Below are positions 15,776 through 25,143 of a stretch of 37,943 nucleotides of DNA, one piece after another. The notes under the pieces are model-generated. The model worked only from the letters and a program-made list of their open reading frames with translations, was not told the origin of the DNA and did no database searches. Source of the stretch: an uncultured Bacteroidales bacterium (GTDB lineage Bacteria > Bacteroidota > Bacteroidia > Bacteroidales > Paludibacteraceae); assembly GCA_945827635.1 (NCBI GenBank), contig CALZOG010000010.1, positions 1-37,943 on the forward strand, in the 5' to 3' direction. Both the position numbers and the translations under genes were made by a program. The number at the start of each line of letters is the position of its first letter. Positions within the stretch are counted from its first letter, which is position 1.

Positions 15776-16380
15776 ACTGAGAAAATACCCGTTGGGCGAC
15801 GGATTGTATATTTAGTCATCTCCTGATTGGACTCAAATCCCACTCCCTGAATAACTGTGCCTTTGGCATTGTCGCCATCAGCCTTTATTGCGGCCTGCGT
15901 AGGCGGCTGGATGATGGTAATAGCAGAATCGGAATAGACGCGTTCAGTCTTTTGCTCCCAATACAATTCAGGTGTTTCAAACTGTTCGCCATTCACATTG
16001 GTGGCATTTACATTACCTGTCAGATGCCAAATCTCCTGCTGATCATCGTAATAGGCGTAATCTGCCCGCAAGGTGGCAGAAGTATTCAGCATGGCGTCAA
16101 ACTGCTCGAGGTAGATGCCTTTAGGGAATTCCCAATACGAAGGTTTGGCTTTGTCGTACACCTGCCATTCGCAGGCTGTGATGCGGAAACGTGTTACGCC
16201 TGAATCAGAGATAAGTGTAGTAACCTGTTGCGCATCAAGTACCGGCATTGCGGAGCGATCATTGATAGCATCCATGCGCAACTTAACCTCCTTGCGATGG
16301 CAAGAAGGAAAGGTAAGCATTGCCACCAACACGATGGCAATGCTCAATACGATACTATGTTGCTTATTGTTTAGCAGCAC
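15766..16380 (-). CDS. lptC: LPS export protein LptC
   Basis: LptC is the bitopic or lipid-anchored component of the Lpt bridge that carries lipopolysaccharide from LptBFG to LptA. The 204-residue product has a hydrophobic N-terminus ending in a lipobox-like FPSC, then an LptC beta-jellyroll (VTRFRITACEWQVYDK, PKGIYLEQFDAML, TLRADYAYYDDQQEIWHLTGNVNA in parts, GVGFESNQEMTKYTIRRP). The best start is a GTG at 16378-16380, inside the 3' end of the TPR gene (17-bp overlap). The gene order OMP-TPR-lptC after coaX fits Bacteroidales. Confidence 0.87.
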   Translation of the reverse strand: MLLNNKQHSIVLSIAIVLVAMLTFPSCHRKEVKLRMDAINDRSAMPVLDAQQVTTLISDSGVTRFRITACEWQVYDKAKPSYWEFPKGIYLEQFDAMLNTSATLRADYAYYDDQQEIWHLTGNVNATNVNGEQFETPELYWEQKTERVYSDSAITIIQPPTQAAIKADGDNAKGTVIQGVGFESNQEMTKYTIRRPTGIFSVDD

Positions 16381-17770
16381 GGCAGGTTGTTGTTTCCTGA
16401 ATCCATCCGCCTACAGTGAATGAAGCACCATCCTGCAACTCAGGCAGGTCAAAGATCTCCTCACGGGTAGGGAAATACTTCGAGTAAGAGGCGATCAGTT
16501 TGTTGGCATCCTCAGCCACATCCGGGTCAACCATCTTTGCCTTCTGGAACTTATCCACAGCAGCCCAGAACACGGTTTTGTTAAGGATCGCGGCCTTGGC
16601 AGGAGCCATACCTTCGCCATAGGGTTGCGAGCCGGCATACAGCATACCCATCAGGATATAGCAGCGGCCCTGGTTAGCCTGCAACTCAAGCGAGCGACGC
16701 AGGTACTGGCGCGACAACTGATAGGACTTGATCTTGTCGAAGTAGATGTAAGCAATATTGAAGAGGTACTCAGCACGATCCTCCTTGTCATCTTCCGGAG
16801 CCAGTTCGATAGCCTGCTCATAATAGGTTACAGCACCCTTGTAGTCCATTTTCTTCATACACATCTTGGCGCAACCGGCAGCACTCTCCTCGGTAGGCTC
16901 CAACTTGTGAGAGGCCTCAGCAGCTGCGAAGTAAATCTCACTCTCCGTGCACTTAACACGACGGAACATACTCATAATCTTGTTCAAGATATCCAGATTG
17001 GAGATGTTATCCTTAACAATAGGGCCGAAGATCTCGTCCAGCTTATCACAGTTGGCAGCGCCGGAAGAAGCAAACATCTGATCGACATAATCCTTGTTCT
17101 CCTGTGCACGTGCAGCATTCTTGTTGGCGGGGTCAGCAGCCTGAGCAGCCAGAGTCATTGACACGAGTTGGTAGTCAGCGATATAAGCAGCACCGTACTT
17201 ATCCGGATCAGATTTGTAGCGCGCATTGCTCAAGTCGGCAAAGGTCTTCAGTACCAGAATCTGCGACTTATTGCCCATGCCCTCGATCGACTCCTTCAGC
17301 CAGCCGTAAGCAGGCTCCTTAAGAGGATCTTCCTTAAAGAAGTTGCAATAATCAACACCCTTAAGTCCAAGGATATATGCCTTCGGATACTTGGGATCGT
17401 CACCGAAATACTTGATACGGCTATCATGTAACTTGAGCAAAAGTTGACGTAGTTCATCATACTCCTTCGGATCCTGAGTTTGCGAAATCTTCCACTCTAC
17501 AAGTTCGTCGCCACGGGTGTAGACAGCCTTGTTGGCATTCGGGCATGTAGTATAAACCTGCCACCAGGGATCCCAGGCATCAGCATACTGTTTGTTCTTG
17601 ACAGACTCATTGAAGAGCGATACGTTGATTACGCACTCCTCTGTGATAGTAGGTTCAGCCTCTTCCACAACAGGATCAGAAGCAGTCTCGGCAGCCTTCT
17701 GCGGTTTCTTTGCCAATGCAAACGCAGGGATCGTAGCCACCAGAACTAATGCAATAATTGACTTTCTCAT
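16364..17770 (-). CDS. Secreted TPR protein of the coaX-lptC cluster
   Basis: A 468-residue protein with a Sec signal peptide (ending near AFALAK), an acidic linker, and TPR-type helices, clearest near the C-terminal half (MKKMDYKGAVTYYEQAIELA, RAEYLFNIAYIYFDKIKSYQ, GRCYILMGMLYAGSQP). The N-terminal half has CVINVSLFNESVKNKQYADAW, also TPR-like. It probably acts as a periplasmic scaffold. Position between a barrel protein and lptC suggests an outer-membrane or LPS-related role, but no specific function is known to me. The signal peptide and overlap with lptC support the assigned ends. Confidence 0.8.
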   Translation of the reverse strand: MRKSIIALVLVATIPAFALAKKPQKAAETASDPVVEEAEPTITEECVINVSLFNESVKNKQYADAWDPWWQVYTTCPNANKAVYTRGDELVEWKISQTQDPKEYDELRQLLLKLHDSRIKYFGDDPKYPKAYILGLKGVDYCNFFKEDPLKEPAYGWLKESIEGMGNKSQILVLKTFADLSNARYKSDPDKYGAAYIADYQLVSMTLAAQAADPANKNAARAQENKDYVDQMFASSGAANCDKLDEIFGPIVKDNISNLDILNKIMSMFRRVKCTESEIYFAAAEASHKLEPTEESAAGCAKMCMKKMDYKGAVTYYEQAIELAPEDDKEDRAEYLFNIAYIYFDKIKSYQLSRQYLRRSLELQANQGRCYILMGMLYAGSQPYGEGMAPAKAAILNKTVFWAAVDKFQKAKMVDPDVAEDANKLIASYSKYFPTREEIFDLPELQDGASFTVGGWIQETTTCRAAKQ

Positions 17771-17836
17771 ATCTATAAACTATTTTGTTGATTTTACATA
17801 TTCACTATTTGTAGTCTCTTTTCTGCAACGGGGTTA

Positions 17837-19039
17837 TCAGAGTTTGCGTTTGAAGAACCATGTCTCATTGATAGCCGCATTGATGGTGAGTTTCAAATAA
17901 TCCTCCTTAAGCAGTGCTCCCCTATGTCCGTACTCAACTGTGGCGTTGAACACTGTTCCGGCGTTTCGCAAGGGGAATCCCACACCGATGGACACCTTGA
18001 TTTCTTTGCCCTCCACATTCTTCTGATACGGGTCAGTAAGTTTGGCGCCCAATCGCCAACATATACGCTCTACATAATTACGTCCGTACGGGTTATGGCG
18101 ATATTCGACACCTGCCGCATAGATTGCTCTCGAGCGAAGCGCCTGATTACTGAATGTTTGCACGCTCCCCCATCCCTGATACGTGTAATCAAATGCGAGT
18201 GTGAGACGTTGTTGCCAGGTATAGGACGCTCCTACTCCCCATTGCATCGGGACCTTCATGGCAGCACCTCCGCTTTGCACAGTATCTCCCCAACTTGTTT
18301 CCACCACCGTATATTTGCCACGGAACGGAAGTTGCGGTTCCCAGACAGCGCCCACGGCAAAAGCATCCTGATTGTCGAAAGTGTGGAACAACTGTGCCCC
18401 CACACGTGTACGCACACTGCTTACATTGAGCAAACTGTACATCGCCACATCCTGCATGTCGGCTTCGGTAAAGGTCAGTGCACGATAGTTGGATACTTCG
18501 CCAAACATATAGTACACATTTGCGCCCACCGCCAACCAATCCATGATATTGAAACTCAAGCCGCCATACACCTCCGTTATACCTCCTTCGCCGGCATAAG
18601 TAGCCGCATAGTGGTAATCGGAGTTGATGGAATCACTCAGCGAGAAATTGTATCCTACCGATGAGAACGGCATCACGCCGGCCGAAAAGGCTATATAATG
18701 CTTGTATATCGGGAATTGCAGGCTTATATATTCCAGATTACCGTTTGCCCTGTTTCTGCGCCCTGAAGCGTCCACATAGGTAGTCCAAAGTACACTACCC
18801 GCCAGGTCAAACATAAACGTGGTACTATCGCAACCTGTATAGGAGGCAGGCTGCAGGGGATTGATTGCCTTATTCGAGCGCATACCAATGCCTACTCCGC
18901 CCATACCCCGGAAAGTATTCGGCGTATCATCTCCCAAATCGCCATACGCAAAGCGCGAATAGGGCGAACTGGTCATATTCTGCGCACCTGCAGCCAGAGC
19001 CAGACAGACAAAGATATATGTAACGAATAATTTCTTCAT
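17837..19039 (-). CDS. Outer-membrane beta-barrel protein, hypothetical
   Basis: A 400-residue protein with a signal peptide (AAGAQ cleavage) followed by MTSSPYSRFAYGDLGDD and alternating hydrophobic/aromatic strands ending in a terminal strand with phenylalanine (AAINETWFFKRKL), typical of FadL/PorV-like 14-stranded barrels. Segments such as GMGGVGIGMRSNKAINPLQP resemble the N-terminal plug of that group. It lies next to the TPR protein and coaX; such a pair is commonly retained together in Bacteroidales. The transported substrate is unknown. ATG at 19039 is chosen over an upstream TTG. Confidence 0.75.
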   Translation of the reverse strand: MKKLFVTYIFVCLALAAGAQNMTSSPYSRFAYGDLGDDTPNTFRGMGGVGIGMRSNKAINPLQPASYTGCDSTTFMFDLAGSVLWTTYVDASGRRNRANGNLEYISLQFPIYKHYIAFSAGVMPFSSVGYNFSLSDSINSDYHYAATYAGEGGITEVYGGLSFNIMDWLAVGANVYYMFGEVSNYRALTFTEADMQDVAMYSLLNVSSVRTRVGAQLFHTFDNQDAFAVGAVWEPQLPFRGKYTVVETSWGDTVQSGGAAMKVPMQWGVGASYTWQQRLTLAFDYTYQGWGSVQTFSNQALRSRAIYAAGVEYRHNPYGRNYVERICWRLGAKLTDPYQKNVEGKEIKVSIGVGFPLRNAGTVFNATVEYGHRGALLKEDYLKLTINAAINETWFFKRKL

Positions 19040-19103
19040 GTTCAATCAATCATGTAGCACGAATCTGCTATCGTAATCCTCAGGTACAACTATCGTGCCA
19101 AAG

Positions 19104-19847
19104 TTATTGCAACTGCTTTGTATTATAGAGTAATATCTGGTTCAAGCCTATCAAAACGAGGTGCCGCTCGAAGCGTACATCGGCTTGCAAGCCATGCAGG
19201 ATAAACGGTGCGTTACCTCCTGTGATGATTGTCTTGTAATGCGGAATCTGCTCTTGCAAATCACGCATATAGCCTTTTACCTCAAACACAACGCCTCTGA
19301 TCACGCCCGCTGCTATTGCATCACGTGTATTACGTCCGAACAACGGCAACATCTCATTTTCCTCGGCATCGACAAGCGGCAACTTTTTTGTCATCCGGTG
19401 CAAGATAGTGAATCGCATCTTGATACCGGGAGCGATATTTCCTCCCACGAACCCTCCATCTTCCGCCAGAAAATCATACGTGATAGCCGAACCGGCATCG
19501 ATGATAAGCACATTTTCCGCCGGATAGATAGCGTTTGCACCGACAGCAGCCGCCATTCTATCCTGCCCCAATGTAGCGGGAGTGCCGTAGTTATTCGTGA
19601 TAGGTAACGGCGTGTTGTGATCAAAGAGGACGAAGTGCCGCGAATGTTTGTTCAGCGCATTGACTACAGCCGGCTCGATATTCACGACGGAAGAGATAAT
19701 GCTGTCCTCAATAGGATACAACTGGAACAATTGCTCCACTTCGGCAGAGGCAAAATGCTTGTACAAGAAATGCTTGACAATCTTGCCATCTTCGCGGAAC
19801 AATGCCACTTTCGTGCGTGAGTTACCTTGGTCGATGCAGAGGTTCAT
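19104..19847 (-). CDS. coaX: Type III pantothenate kinase
   Basis: CoaX phosphorylates pantothenate, the first committed step of coenzyme A synthesis, and needs a monovalent cation. The 247-residue product has the ASKHA phosphate-binding loop DQGNSRTK near residue 6, the LGQDRMAAAVGANAIYP segment, IDAGSAITYDFL (catalytic/adenosine region), GNIAPGIKMRF and a C-terminal IITGGNAPF. The ATG lies 2 bp after the ligase stop; a TTG overlapping that stop is an alternative. Together with coaBC it gives two CoA genes in the window, although they are 15 kb apart. Confidence 0.95.
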   Translation of the reverse strand: MNLCIDQGNSRTKVALFREDGKIVKHFLYKHFASAEVEQLFQLYPIEDSIISSVVNIEPAVVNALNKHSRHFVLFDHNTPLPITNNYGTPATLGQDRMAAAVGANAIYPAENVLIIDAGSAITYDFLAEDGGFVGGNIAPGIKMRFTILHRMTKKLPLVDAEENEMLPLFGRNTRDAIAAGVIRGVVFEVKGYMRDLQEQIPHYKTIITGGNAPFILHGLQADVRFERHLVLIGLNQILLYNTKQLQ

Positions 19848-19849
19848 AC

Positions 19850-21526
19850 TCAATCCGCCATGCTGGTGTATAAGAATCGTTTGATAGACTTCTTAGGCGT
19901 TTTCTCGAACTCATGCGGATAGATTTTTATCTTGGCTATGGGTTCGTAAGAAGCTAACATCGGGTTAAGTGCCTTGCGGTTATCTTCCATCATTTCCTCA
20001 AGCTGCGCCTCGCTCAGTCCGTTGGCATCGGCAGCCTCCATATCCGGGAAGACAAGTGCCACGAGTTGGTTCTCATTGTTCTGTAGAACAAGCGATTCGC
20101 TCACGTAAGGCATATTATTCAGTTTTGCCTCAATCTCTTCAGGATAGATGTTTTGCCCAGAGGGTCCAAGCAGCATGGTTTTGTTACGTCCCTTGATAAA
20201 GATGAACCCATCCTCATCAATCGTGCCAATGTCACCAGTCTTGAGCCATCCGTCGCTGCTGAAAGTCAGTTTGGTAGCTTCATCGTTCTTATAATATCCA
20301 TACATCAAATTCTCACCGAACACCTCAATCTCACCTACTCCGTCCTGATCAGGATTAGCGATACGCGCCTGCATCAGCCCGGGTAGAGCTTGGCCACAGG
20401 AGAAAGTCTTATACTCCGTCCACCTGGTGAACGAGATAAGCGGAGCACATTCAGTCATGCCATAGCCGACAGAAACAGGGAACTTGATTCGCTTGAGGAA
20501 CGCCTCGACTTCGGCATTCAGCGGTGCACCGCCGATAATGATCTGCTGAAACTCTCCCCCGAATGCACTAATCAGGGTTTCACGAATCTTACCCAGCACT
20601 ATCTCATCAAGATACGGGATCTTCAGCACCCAGCTGACCGGAGCCTTGCTGATCTGCGGAACGATCATCTTTTTGTAGATCTTCTCAAGAATGAGGGGCA
20701 CAGACAAGATCAGTGTAGGTTTGACATCAGCAAAAGCCTTGAGCAGAATCTTCGGTGCCGGCGTACGCCCGATGAGGAATGTATGTCCTCCGGCAGCAAG
20801 ACACGTCAGAAAATCAAAAGCGCAACCATAAGCGTGTGCCAAGGGCAGAAATGCTACGTGTCGGCATCCGGAGAAGACCAATCCACTCTCTATACCAAAG
20901 CGCACATTACCTGCCAACGCATTGCACGGCGTTATAACGCCTTTGGAGAATCCCGTTGTACCGGACGTATAATTGATTGATGCAATAGCATCGTTCGGGC
21001 GATCGTCATAATGCACCAGTTCTCGCGAATAGCCTTTGGGATAACGCTTGACAAACTGCTTCTTGATATACAGTTCGGTGATATGCGCCACCTCCATGTG
21101 TTGGGAGATAGGATGCCAATCGTTGAGCGAGACCACAACCTTGACATTGGGGATCTGCTCCAGATCAATGCCCTCCCATATATTATCGCTGATGAAGAGC
21201 AGTTTGGCATCGGAATGGTTGATGATATGTATAGCATCCGCAGCGTTGAAATCCTGCAGGATAGGTACGACTATTGCGCCATAGCTGACAGTGGCAAGGA
21301 AAGTAGCCACCCAACATGAGTTGTTGCGCCCCATGAGCGCCACCTTATCTTCCTTCTGCAAGCCGTTCTCCTCAAACATCAGGTGCAAGTGCGCGATGGC
21401 GGTAGCCAGTTGCCCGTATGTCCAAGTCGTGTCGGTGCCCCAATCAGTAACAGCGGGCAGATCCCAGTTCTGCACGAAAGAACGCTCGTAATACTTTACG
21501 AAATTGTATTTTTCTTCAGTTAACAT
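19850..21526 (-). CDS. AMP-forming acyl-CoA synthetase (long-chain type)
   Basis: A 558-residue ANL-superfamily enzyme that activates a fatty acid as acyl-AMP and transfers it to CoA or another thiol. Motifs: INYTSGTTGFSKGV (P-loop), LPLAHAYG, GGAPLNAEVEAFL, GYGMTECAPL, the KTGDIG hinge region, and FIKGRNKTMLLGPSGQNIYP; the C-terminal lysine region is KTPKKSIKRFLY. There is no signal or membrane segment. It is followed 2 bp later by coaX, suggesting co-expression with CoA synthesis. Confidence 0.93.
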   Translation of the reverse strand: MLTEEKYNFVKYYERSFVQNWDLPAVTDWGTDTTWTYGQLATAIAHLHLMFEENGLQKEDKVALMGRNNSCWVATFLATVSYGAIVVPILQDFNAADAIHIINHSDAKLLFISDNIWEGIDLEQIPNVKVVVSLNDWHPISQHMEVAHITELYIKKQFVKRYPKGYSRELVHYDDRPNDAIASINYTSGTTGFSKGVITPCNALAGNVRFGIESGLVFSGCRHVAFLPLAHAYGCAFDFLTCLAAGGHTFLIGRTPAPKILLKAFADVKPTLILSVPLILEKIYKKMIVPQISKAPVSWVLKIPYLDEIVLGKIRETLISAFGGEFQQIIIGGAPLNAEVEAFLKRIKFPVSVGYGMTECAPLISFTRWTEYKTFSCGQALPGLMQARIANPDQDGVGEIEVFGENLMYGYYKNDEATKLTFSSDGWLKTGDIGTIDEDGFIFIKGRNKTMLLGPSGQNIYPEEIEAKLNNMPYVSESLVLQNNENQLVALVFPDMEAADANGLSEAQLEEMMEDNRKALNPMLASYEPIAKIKIYPHEFEKTPKKSIKRFLYTSMAD

Positions 21527-21546
21527 ATTCGGTTTTGTTTATAAGT

Positions 21547-21972
21547 TTACTCAATGGGCATCGGTGGCAGAGAGGGCGCGAACGGATCGTTAGACTTCTG
21601 CAGACTGCCTATGCTATATATAGAGTCTACCACAAATTGGCTGTTACCGCGCCACGGCAATGTACCCAGATAACGCTTCCAGTGCAGTTTGATCTGCTTG
21701 CCAGACGCGTTGTTGATCTGCTGGGCTATACGCTCATCTTCAACCGAGAACTTGAACTCGTTCGACTGAATAGTAGAAGAGGTGTTCTTGGAGTTATAGC
21801 CGGTCTGAATCATCTTTCCTTCGTAGGTCTTGAAGATAAAGCCCTCGCGCTGGAAATAGTTGATATCTCCCTCGTTAACGCCATCGCTGTACACATACCA
21901 GAACTTGATATACAAGAAAACACCAAGTCCGACCAGCAGAACTACTGACAAAATAGATAATACTTTTTTCAT
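21547..21972 (-). CDS. Conserved membrane-anchored protein of unknown function
   Basis: A 141-residue protein with a single N-terminal hydrophobic segment (SILSVVLLVGLGVFLYIKFW) and a periplasmic part with GDINYFQREGFIFKTYEGKMIQ split across strands, SNEFKFSVEDERIAQQIN, and a proline-rich tail (APSLPPMPIE). Similar small proteins occur in Bacteroides-type genomes under misleading names, but I do not recognise a function. It is the first gene after the promoter at 22017-22048 and lies 20 bp ahead of the acyl-CoA ligase. Confidence 0.75.
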   Translation of the reverse strand: MKKVLSILSVVLLVGLGVFLYIKFWYVYSDGVNEGDINYFQREGFIFKTYEGKMIQTGYNSKNTSSTIQSNEFKFSVEDERIAQQINNASGKQIKLHWKRYLGTLPWRGNSQFVVDSIYSIGSLQKSNDPFAPSLPPMPIE

Positions 21973-22016
21973 ACCATTACGGATTATTTTGTTTGCCTAA
22001 AAAGTTAAAGCGACCA

Positions 22017-22048
22017 CAAAGATACAAAAAAAATCCCATATTTGCAAG
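22017..22048 (-). promoter_or_regulatory. Promoter for the 21972-15766 gene cluster
   Basis: On the - strand, CTTG (22045-22048), a 20-bp spacer and TATCTTTG (22017-22024). The -33 element lies in the loop of the terminator of the upstream gene, so one 50-bp segment ends one transcript and starts the next. Confidence 0.7.
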
Positions 22049-22066
22049 TTTTACGGGATTTTTTTT
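22026..22066 (-). terminator. Intrinsic terminator after the metallopeptidase gene
   Basis: Perfect 12-bp inverted repeat: AAAAAAAATCCC (22026-22037) and GGGATTTTTTTT (22055-22066), with a 17-nt loop. It is symmetric and could act in both directions. For the - strand it lies 22 bp after the stop at 22088. Confidence 0.75.
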
Positions 22067-22087
22067 CACAAATAGAATTAAATTCTA

Positions 22088-24145
22088 TTATTTTGTATGC
22101 CTGACAGCATTAGATGTGCATTGTTGCACTGCGTGCAGAACGGGTTCGATGGATGGTGGAGTGCCTACCGCCTGGATCATCCACTCTTTGGGAGTGAGCC
22201 TGCCGAGGCGGTAGATTCGGGCATATTCTTGTGCAAAATCCTGCTGCCGCGTATATTGCGCCAAATGTTCTTCCAACTGATATTGCACGATATGTCCGAG
22301 CGGATAATTAGGCAGATACATCGGTGCATTAACCATGTGGCTATACACAGCCAACAGAATACAGTCATGCTCGCCAAGAACAGGTTCGTAATATTCGTTC
22401 CAGACATCTTTGGCAATCTGCAGTGTAGCATTGCAGAGTTGTTCGGGCGTAGCGTCATGATGGTCGTATATCCATCGCCACATAGCCATATCCACGAGGC
22501 TGACACCCATGATCTCGTACATTGACCAGAACTGATCGAAGATCTCGTCAGGCGCCAACTGCCCTGCCTGTGAAGTTTGCATGGCCGTTTTGGCATCGGG
22601 TAGCAGTTGCAAGTCGCGGTGCTGCCAAAGGAAGGCGGAGGCTTCGGTATATGCAGTGTTCGGCACGCCGGCAAGCATGTAATGATCAATCATATACATA
22701 TCCAGCACCTGCTCGACACAATGTCCGAACTCGTGTACGGCGATATTGTATCCCTTATAATCCATACCTGCAGCAGGGATACGCGTACGCAAGCGGGCTT
22801 CTTCCTTGCGTCCGAGACATGGCCACGCGTGCCCTGAACCGCGTGCGGGCTCTACCACAATATGCCGAGCGATATTTCCTGCCTCCTCGCTACTGAATCC
22901 CATTCGCTCCAACAGCCTCGGCATATCGGCAGCAAAAGCATCCGCGTCAGGATAGAGGCGTTGTGTAGCGGCAGTAAGTTTGTCCTCATTGAGCGAGGCT
23001 CGCGCCTTGAAACCGTCGAACCAGATATCATACGGGCGCAAGTCGCGTCCCAGGCGGTCACGGATGATAGAGGCAACCTGTCTGACCTGCTCCGAGCCTA
23101 TCAGTGCGCGGAAGAGGCTGTCCAGTTCGCCGGCGGGAATCTCCACACCTTCCTCAAAGTTACGCTGAATACCTGTAGGTGCCGACGGACAGAAGCGATC
23201 TTCCTCAAACAAAGCGTGCGCAACAGCCAATATCCGCTCATAACGCGTGTAGGGTTCGGCTGCATCCTCGGTGCTGTAAGGTTGCCATACATAATCGGGA
23301 CTGTTGACCGCCCGGGCAGGGATAGACTGATTGACAATACGCTGCATAACGCGGTAAATCATTTCCTGCTTTTCCTGCCCGCCTTGTTTGTCGGCATAGA
23401 GCGCCTTGATTTCGTCACGCAGGTTCCAATGGCTGAGCAGCACCTTGTCGTCAGGCCAGAGTTGCCTGCCGTCCTCGGTGCGCAGGTTACCCATATAGAT
23501 ATTGTAGTCGGCTATATAGTTCTCGGCATCGGCATTGGCTTGCGCCAGCTGTGTATTGACGGCTGCCGGCACACGCGTGGTGAACACATCGCCCATACGC
23601 GCCATTGCCCATTGCAGGCGCGACCACGAACGTCCCATAGCATTTTTCTCCTCCAGCGAGTAATGCGGGAAGTTCATAATGGTGATAAAGGCGAGTTTGT
23701 TGGCAAACATATCATCGGCAAAATGCGCCATGGGACTATATGCCGACATGATATAATCAGCCGCAGTAGGCTCGTCGGAATCGGTCAGTTGTGTCGGTTT
23801 GAGCAAATCGACAGTAAGCATATCGGCTGACTGATAGCAATTCTCCAGAATGCGGCTCAAGGATTCGAAGAGTGCCACACGTTCGCTATCGGTGGTGCAG
23901 AAGTGCTCGCGTACCAGTGTTCGGAAGTCCTCATCCGAACCATCTTCAGCAGTCCACAAGGCGGCAGCCTGACTGATACCGCGTTCTATACGTGCGGCAT
24001 TGATATCGGGATTAGCCTGTTGCAACTCCTGCTGCAACGCCTTGAGCGTAACAGGCGAGAGGGATTCGGGGTGTTGAGTACACGAGACACACATAATCAA
24101 ACAAAACACAGAGAGAACTGTGAGTAAACGAACATATCTTTTCAT
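22088..24145 (-). CDS. Lipoprotein zinc metallopeptidase (gluzincin, M3-like)
   Basis: A 685-residue secreted protein with a lipoprotein-type signal (MCVSC) and the zinc motif HEFGH at residues 471-475, with a likely third ligand Glu in YTEASAFLWQ 26 residues later, as in M3/thermolysin-like enzymes. The arrangement (long helical N-terminal half, HExxH near two thirds, YxPNYPLGHIVQYQLEEH near the C-terminus) resembles oligopeptidases of the M2/M3 clan. Substrate is unknown; a role in peptide degradation at the cell surface or periplasm is inferred. It is the last gene of a long - strand run and ends at a strong terminator. Confidence 0.82.
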   Translation of the reverse strand: MKRYVRLLTVLSVFCLIMCVSCTQHPESLSPVTLKALQQELQQANPDINAARIERGISQAAALWTAEDGSDEDFRTLVREHFCTTDSERVALFESLSRILENCYQSADMLTVDLLKPTQLTDSDEPTAADYIMSAYSPMAHFADDMFANKLAFITIMNFPHYSLEEKNAMGRSWSRLQWAMARMGDVFTTRVPAAVNTQLAQANADAENYIADYNIYMGNLRTEDGRQLWPDDKVLLSHWNLRDEIKALYADKQGGQEKQEMIYRVMQRIVNQSIPARAVNSPDYVWQPYSTEDAAEPYTRYERILAVAHALFEEDRFCPSAPTGIQRNFEEGVEIPAGELDSLFRALIGSEQVRQVASIIRDRLGRDLRPYDIWFDGFKARASLNEDKLTAATQRLYPDADAFAADMPRLLERMGFSSEEAGNIARHIVVEPARGSGHAWPCLGRKEEARLRTRIPAAGMDYKGYNIAVHEFGHCVEQVLDMYMIDHYMLAGVPNTAYTEASAFLWQHRDLQLLPDAKTAMQTSQAGQLAPDEIFDQFWSMYEIMGVSLVDMAMWRWIYDHHDATPEQLCNATLQIAKDVWNEYYEPVLGEHDCILLAVYSHMVNAPMYLPNYPLGHIVQYQLEEHLAQYTRQQDFAQEYARIYRLGRLTPKEWMIQAVGTPPSIEPVLHAVQQCTSNAVRHTK

Positions 24146-24151
24146 ATTAAC

Positions 24152-25102
24152 TTATTTGAGGTTATCCGGTGTATCGTTGTACCGGCTAAGGACTTTGAGT
24201 GCTTCTTCCTGCATCTGCTTGGCGAGGCTAAGCGGTGCCAGCACTCGCAGTTCGGCGCCAAAGGTGCGAAGTTGCTGAACGAAGTCAAACGTTGGCGCAA
24301 CGTAGTATTCAAACAGGACGGTATCTTCCTCACGGCGATACTTTGCAGCCTCCACCTCTCCCAGTTCTCGTTGCGAATGGTGCAATGGCAGCGTACGCAG
24401 GAACTGTGCTGCACGCGGCAGGACCTCCAGACGTAACAACACCGGCTCGGCGTTACGGAAGACACCATAATATTCGTCAAAGAACCTCTTGGGCGAGAAA
24501 CCTTGCGGTATAGCAAAATCGCTGTCGAGCATGTGCAGGTCAACAATGCGGTCAAGGGCATACACGCGTGTTTCACCGGGGTGCGTAGAAGCCTCACCAA
24601 CCACGTACCAGCGCTGCTTGAACACGCGCAAGCAGTAGGGCGAGAAGAACATATCCGAATCGGTATCGCGGTCAAACGAGTGGTAGGTGACCAGCAGTTG
24701 CTTGCGCGCGCGGATAGCACGCATGAGCGTTGTAAGATATTGTGTGCCGGCAGGTATAGGCTCAAACAGAATGCTTTCTTCCAAACCTTCCGCCTCGTCC
24801 AACGTAGCCTTGAAAGAGAATGCCGATACTATATACCGCCGCATATCACCCCAACTATGTACGTCATTGTCGCTATCAATATAGTAGTAACCGGACTTGC
24901 GATTGCAGCGGATATTGATACCGAACAAAGTAAGAATCTCCTCCTTGTAACGATGAAACTTACGAGTCGGGAAGAAAGGCTCGCCATAGACATTGATAGA
25001 CGAGTGCGACCAACGGCGGTCGATATCCTCTTTGGTAAGACGTCCGGAAGAGATGGTATCAACCAGCCATATATATACTTTGAAAACTTGAGCGGGAGAC
25101 AT
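24152..25102 (-). CDS. WYL-domain transcriptional regulator
   Basis: A 316-residue protein with an N-terminal winged-helix-like region (FKVYIWLVDTISSGRLTKEDIDRRW, here in one stretch split by the domain edge; RYKEEILTLFGINI) and a central WYL domain (QLLVTYHSFD, SPYCLRVFKQRWYVVGEA, VYALDRIVDL) plus the usual WCX C-terminus. WYL proteins sense ligands, often nucleic acid or nucleotides, and regulate DNA-damage or phage-defence genes. No defence genes are next to it; neighbours are sufE and a metallopeptidase. The spacer to sufE consists of heptamers. Confidence 0.87.
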   Translation of the reverse strand: MSPAQVFKVYIWLVDTISSGRLTKEDIDRRWSHSSINVYGEPFFPTRKFHRYKEEILTLFGINIRCNRKSGYYYIDSDNDVHSWGDMRRYIVSAFSFKATLDEAEGLEESILFEPIPAGTQYLTTLMRAIRARKQLLVTYHSFDRDTDSDMFFSPYCLRVFKQRWYVVGEASTHPGETRVYALDRIVDLHMLDSDFAIPQGFSPKRFFDEYYGVFRNAEPVLLRLEVLPRAAQFLRTLPLHHSQRELGEVEAAKYRREEDTVLFEYYVAPTFDFVQQLRTFGAELRVLAPLSLAKQMQEEALKVLSRYNDTPDNLK

Positions 25103-25107
25103 AACGG

Positions 25108-25143
25108 GATTTACGATTTGGGGATTTACGATTTACGATTTTG
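25108..25143. repeat. Heptamers spanning the sufE stop and the sufE-WYL spacer
   Basis: On the + strand: GATTTAC, GATTTGG, one extra G, GATTTAC, GATTTAC, GATTTTG. On the coding (-) strand the unit is GTAAATC, which contains TAA; one of these TAA triplets is the sufE stop (25133-25135). The array fills almost the entire spacer to the WYL start at 25102. Confidence 0.85.

Noticed and set aside
19099..19106. TAACTTTG on the - strand as a promoter for the barrel-protein gene
   Set aside because: The match overlaps the coaX stop and has no TTTG-like element at a 19-21 bp spacing, so it is not called.
24152..25102. WYL regulator as a marker of a phage-defence island
   Set aside because: No nuclease, methylase, helicase or toxin genes surround it; neighbours are sufE and a metallopeptidase in a housekeeping run.
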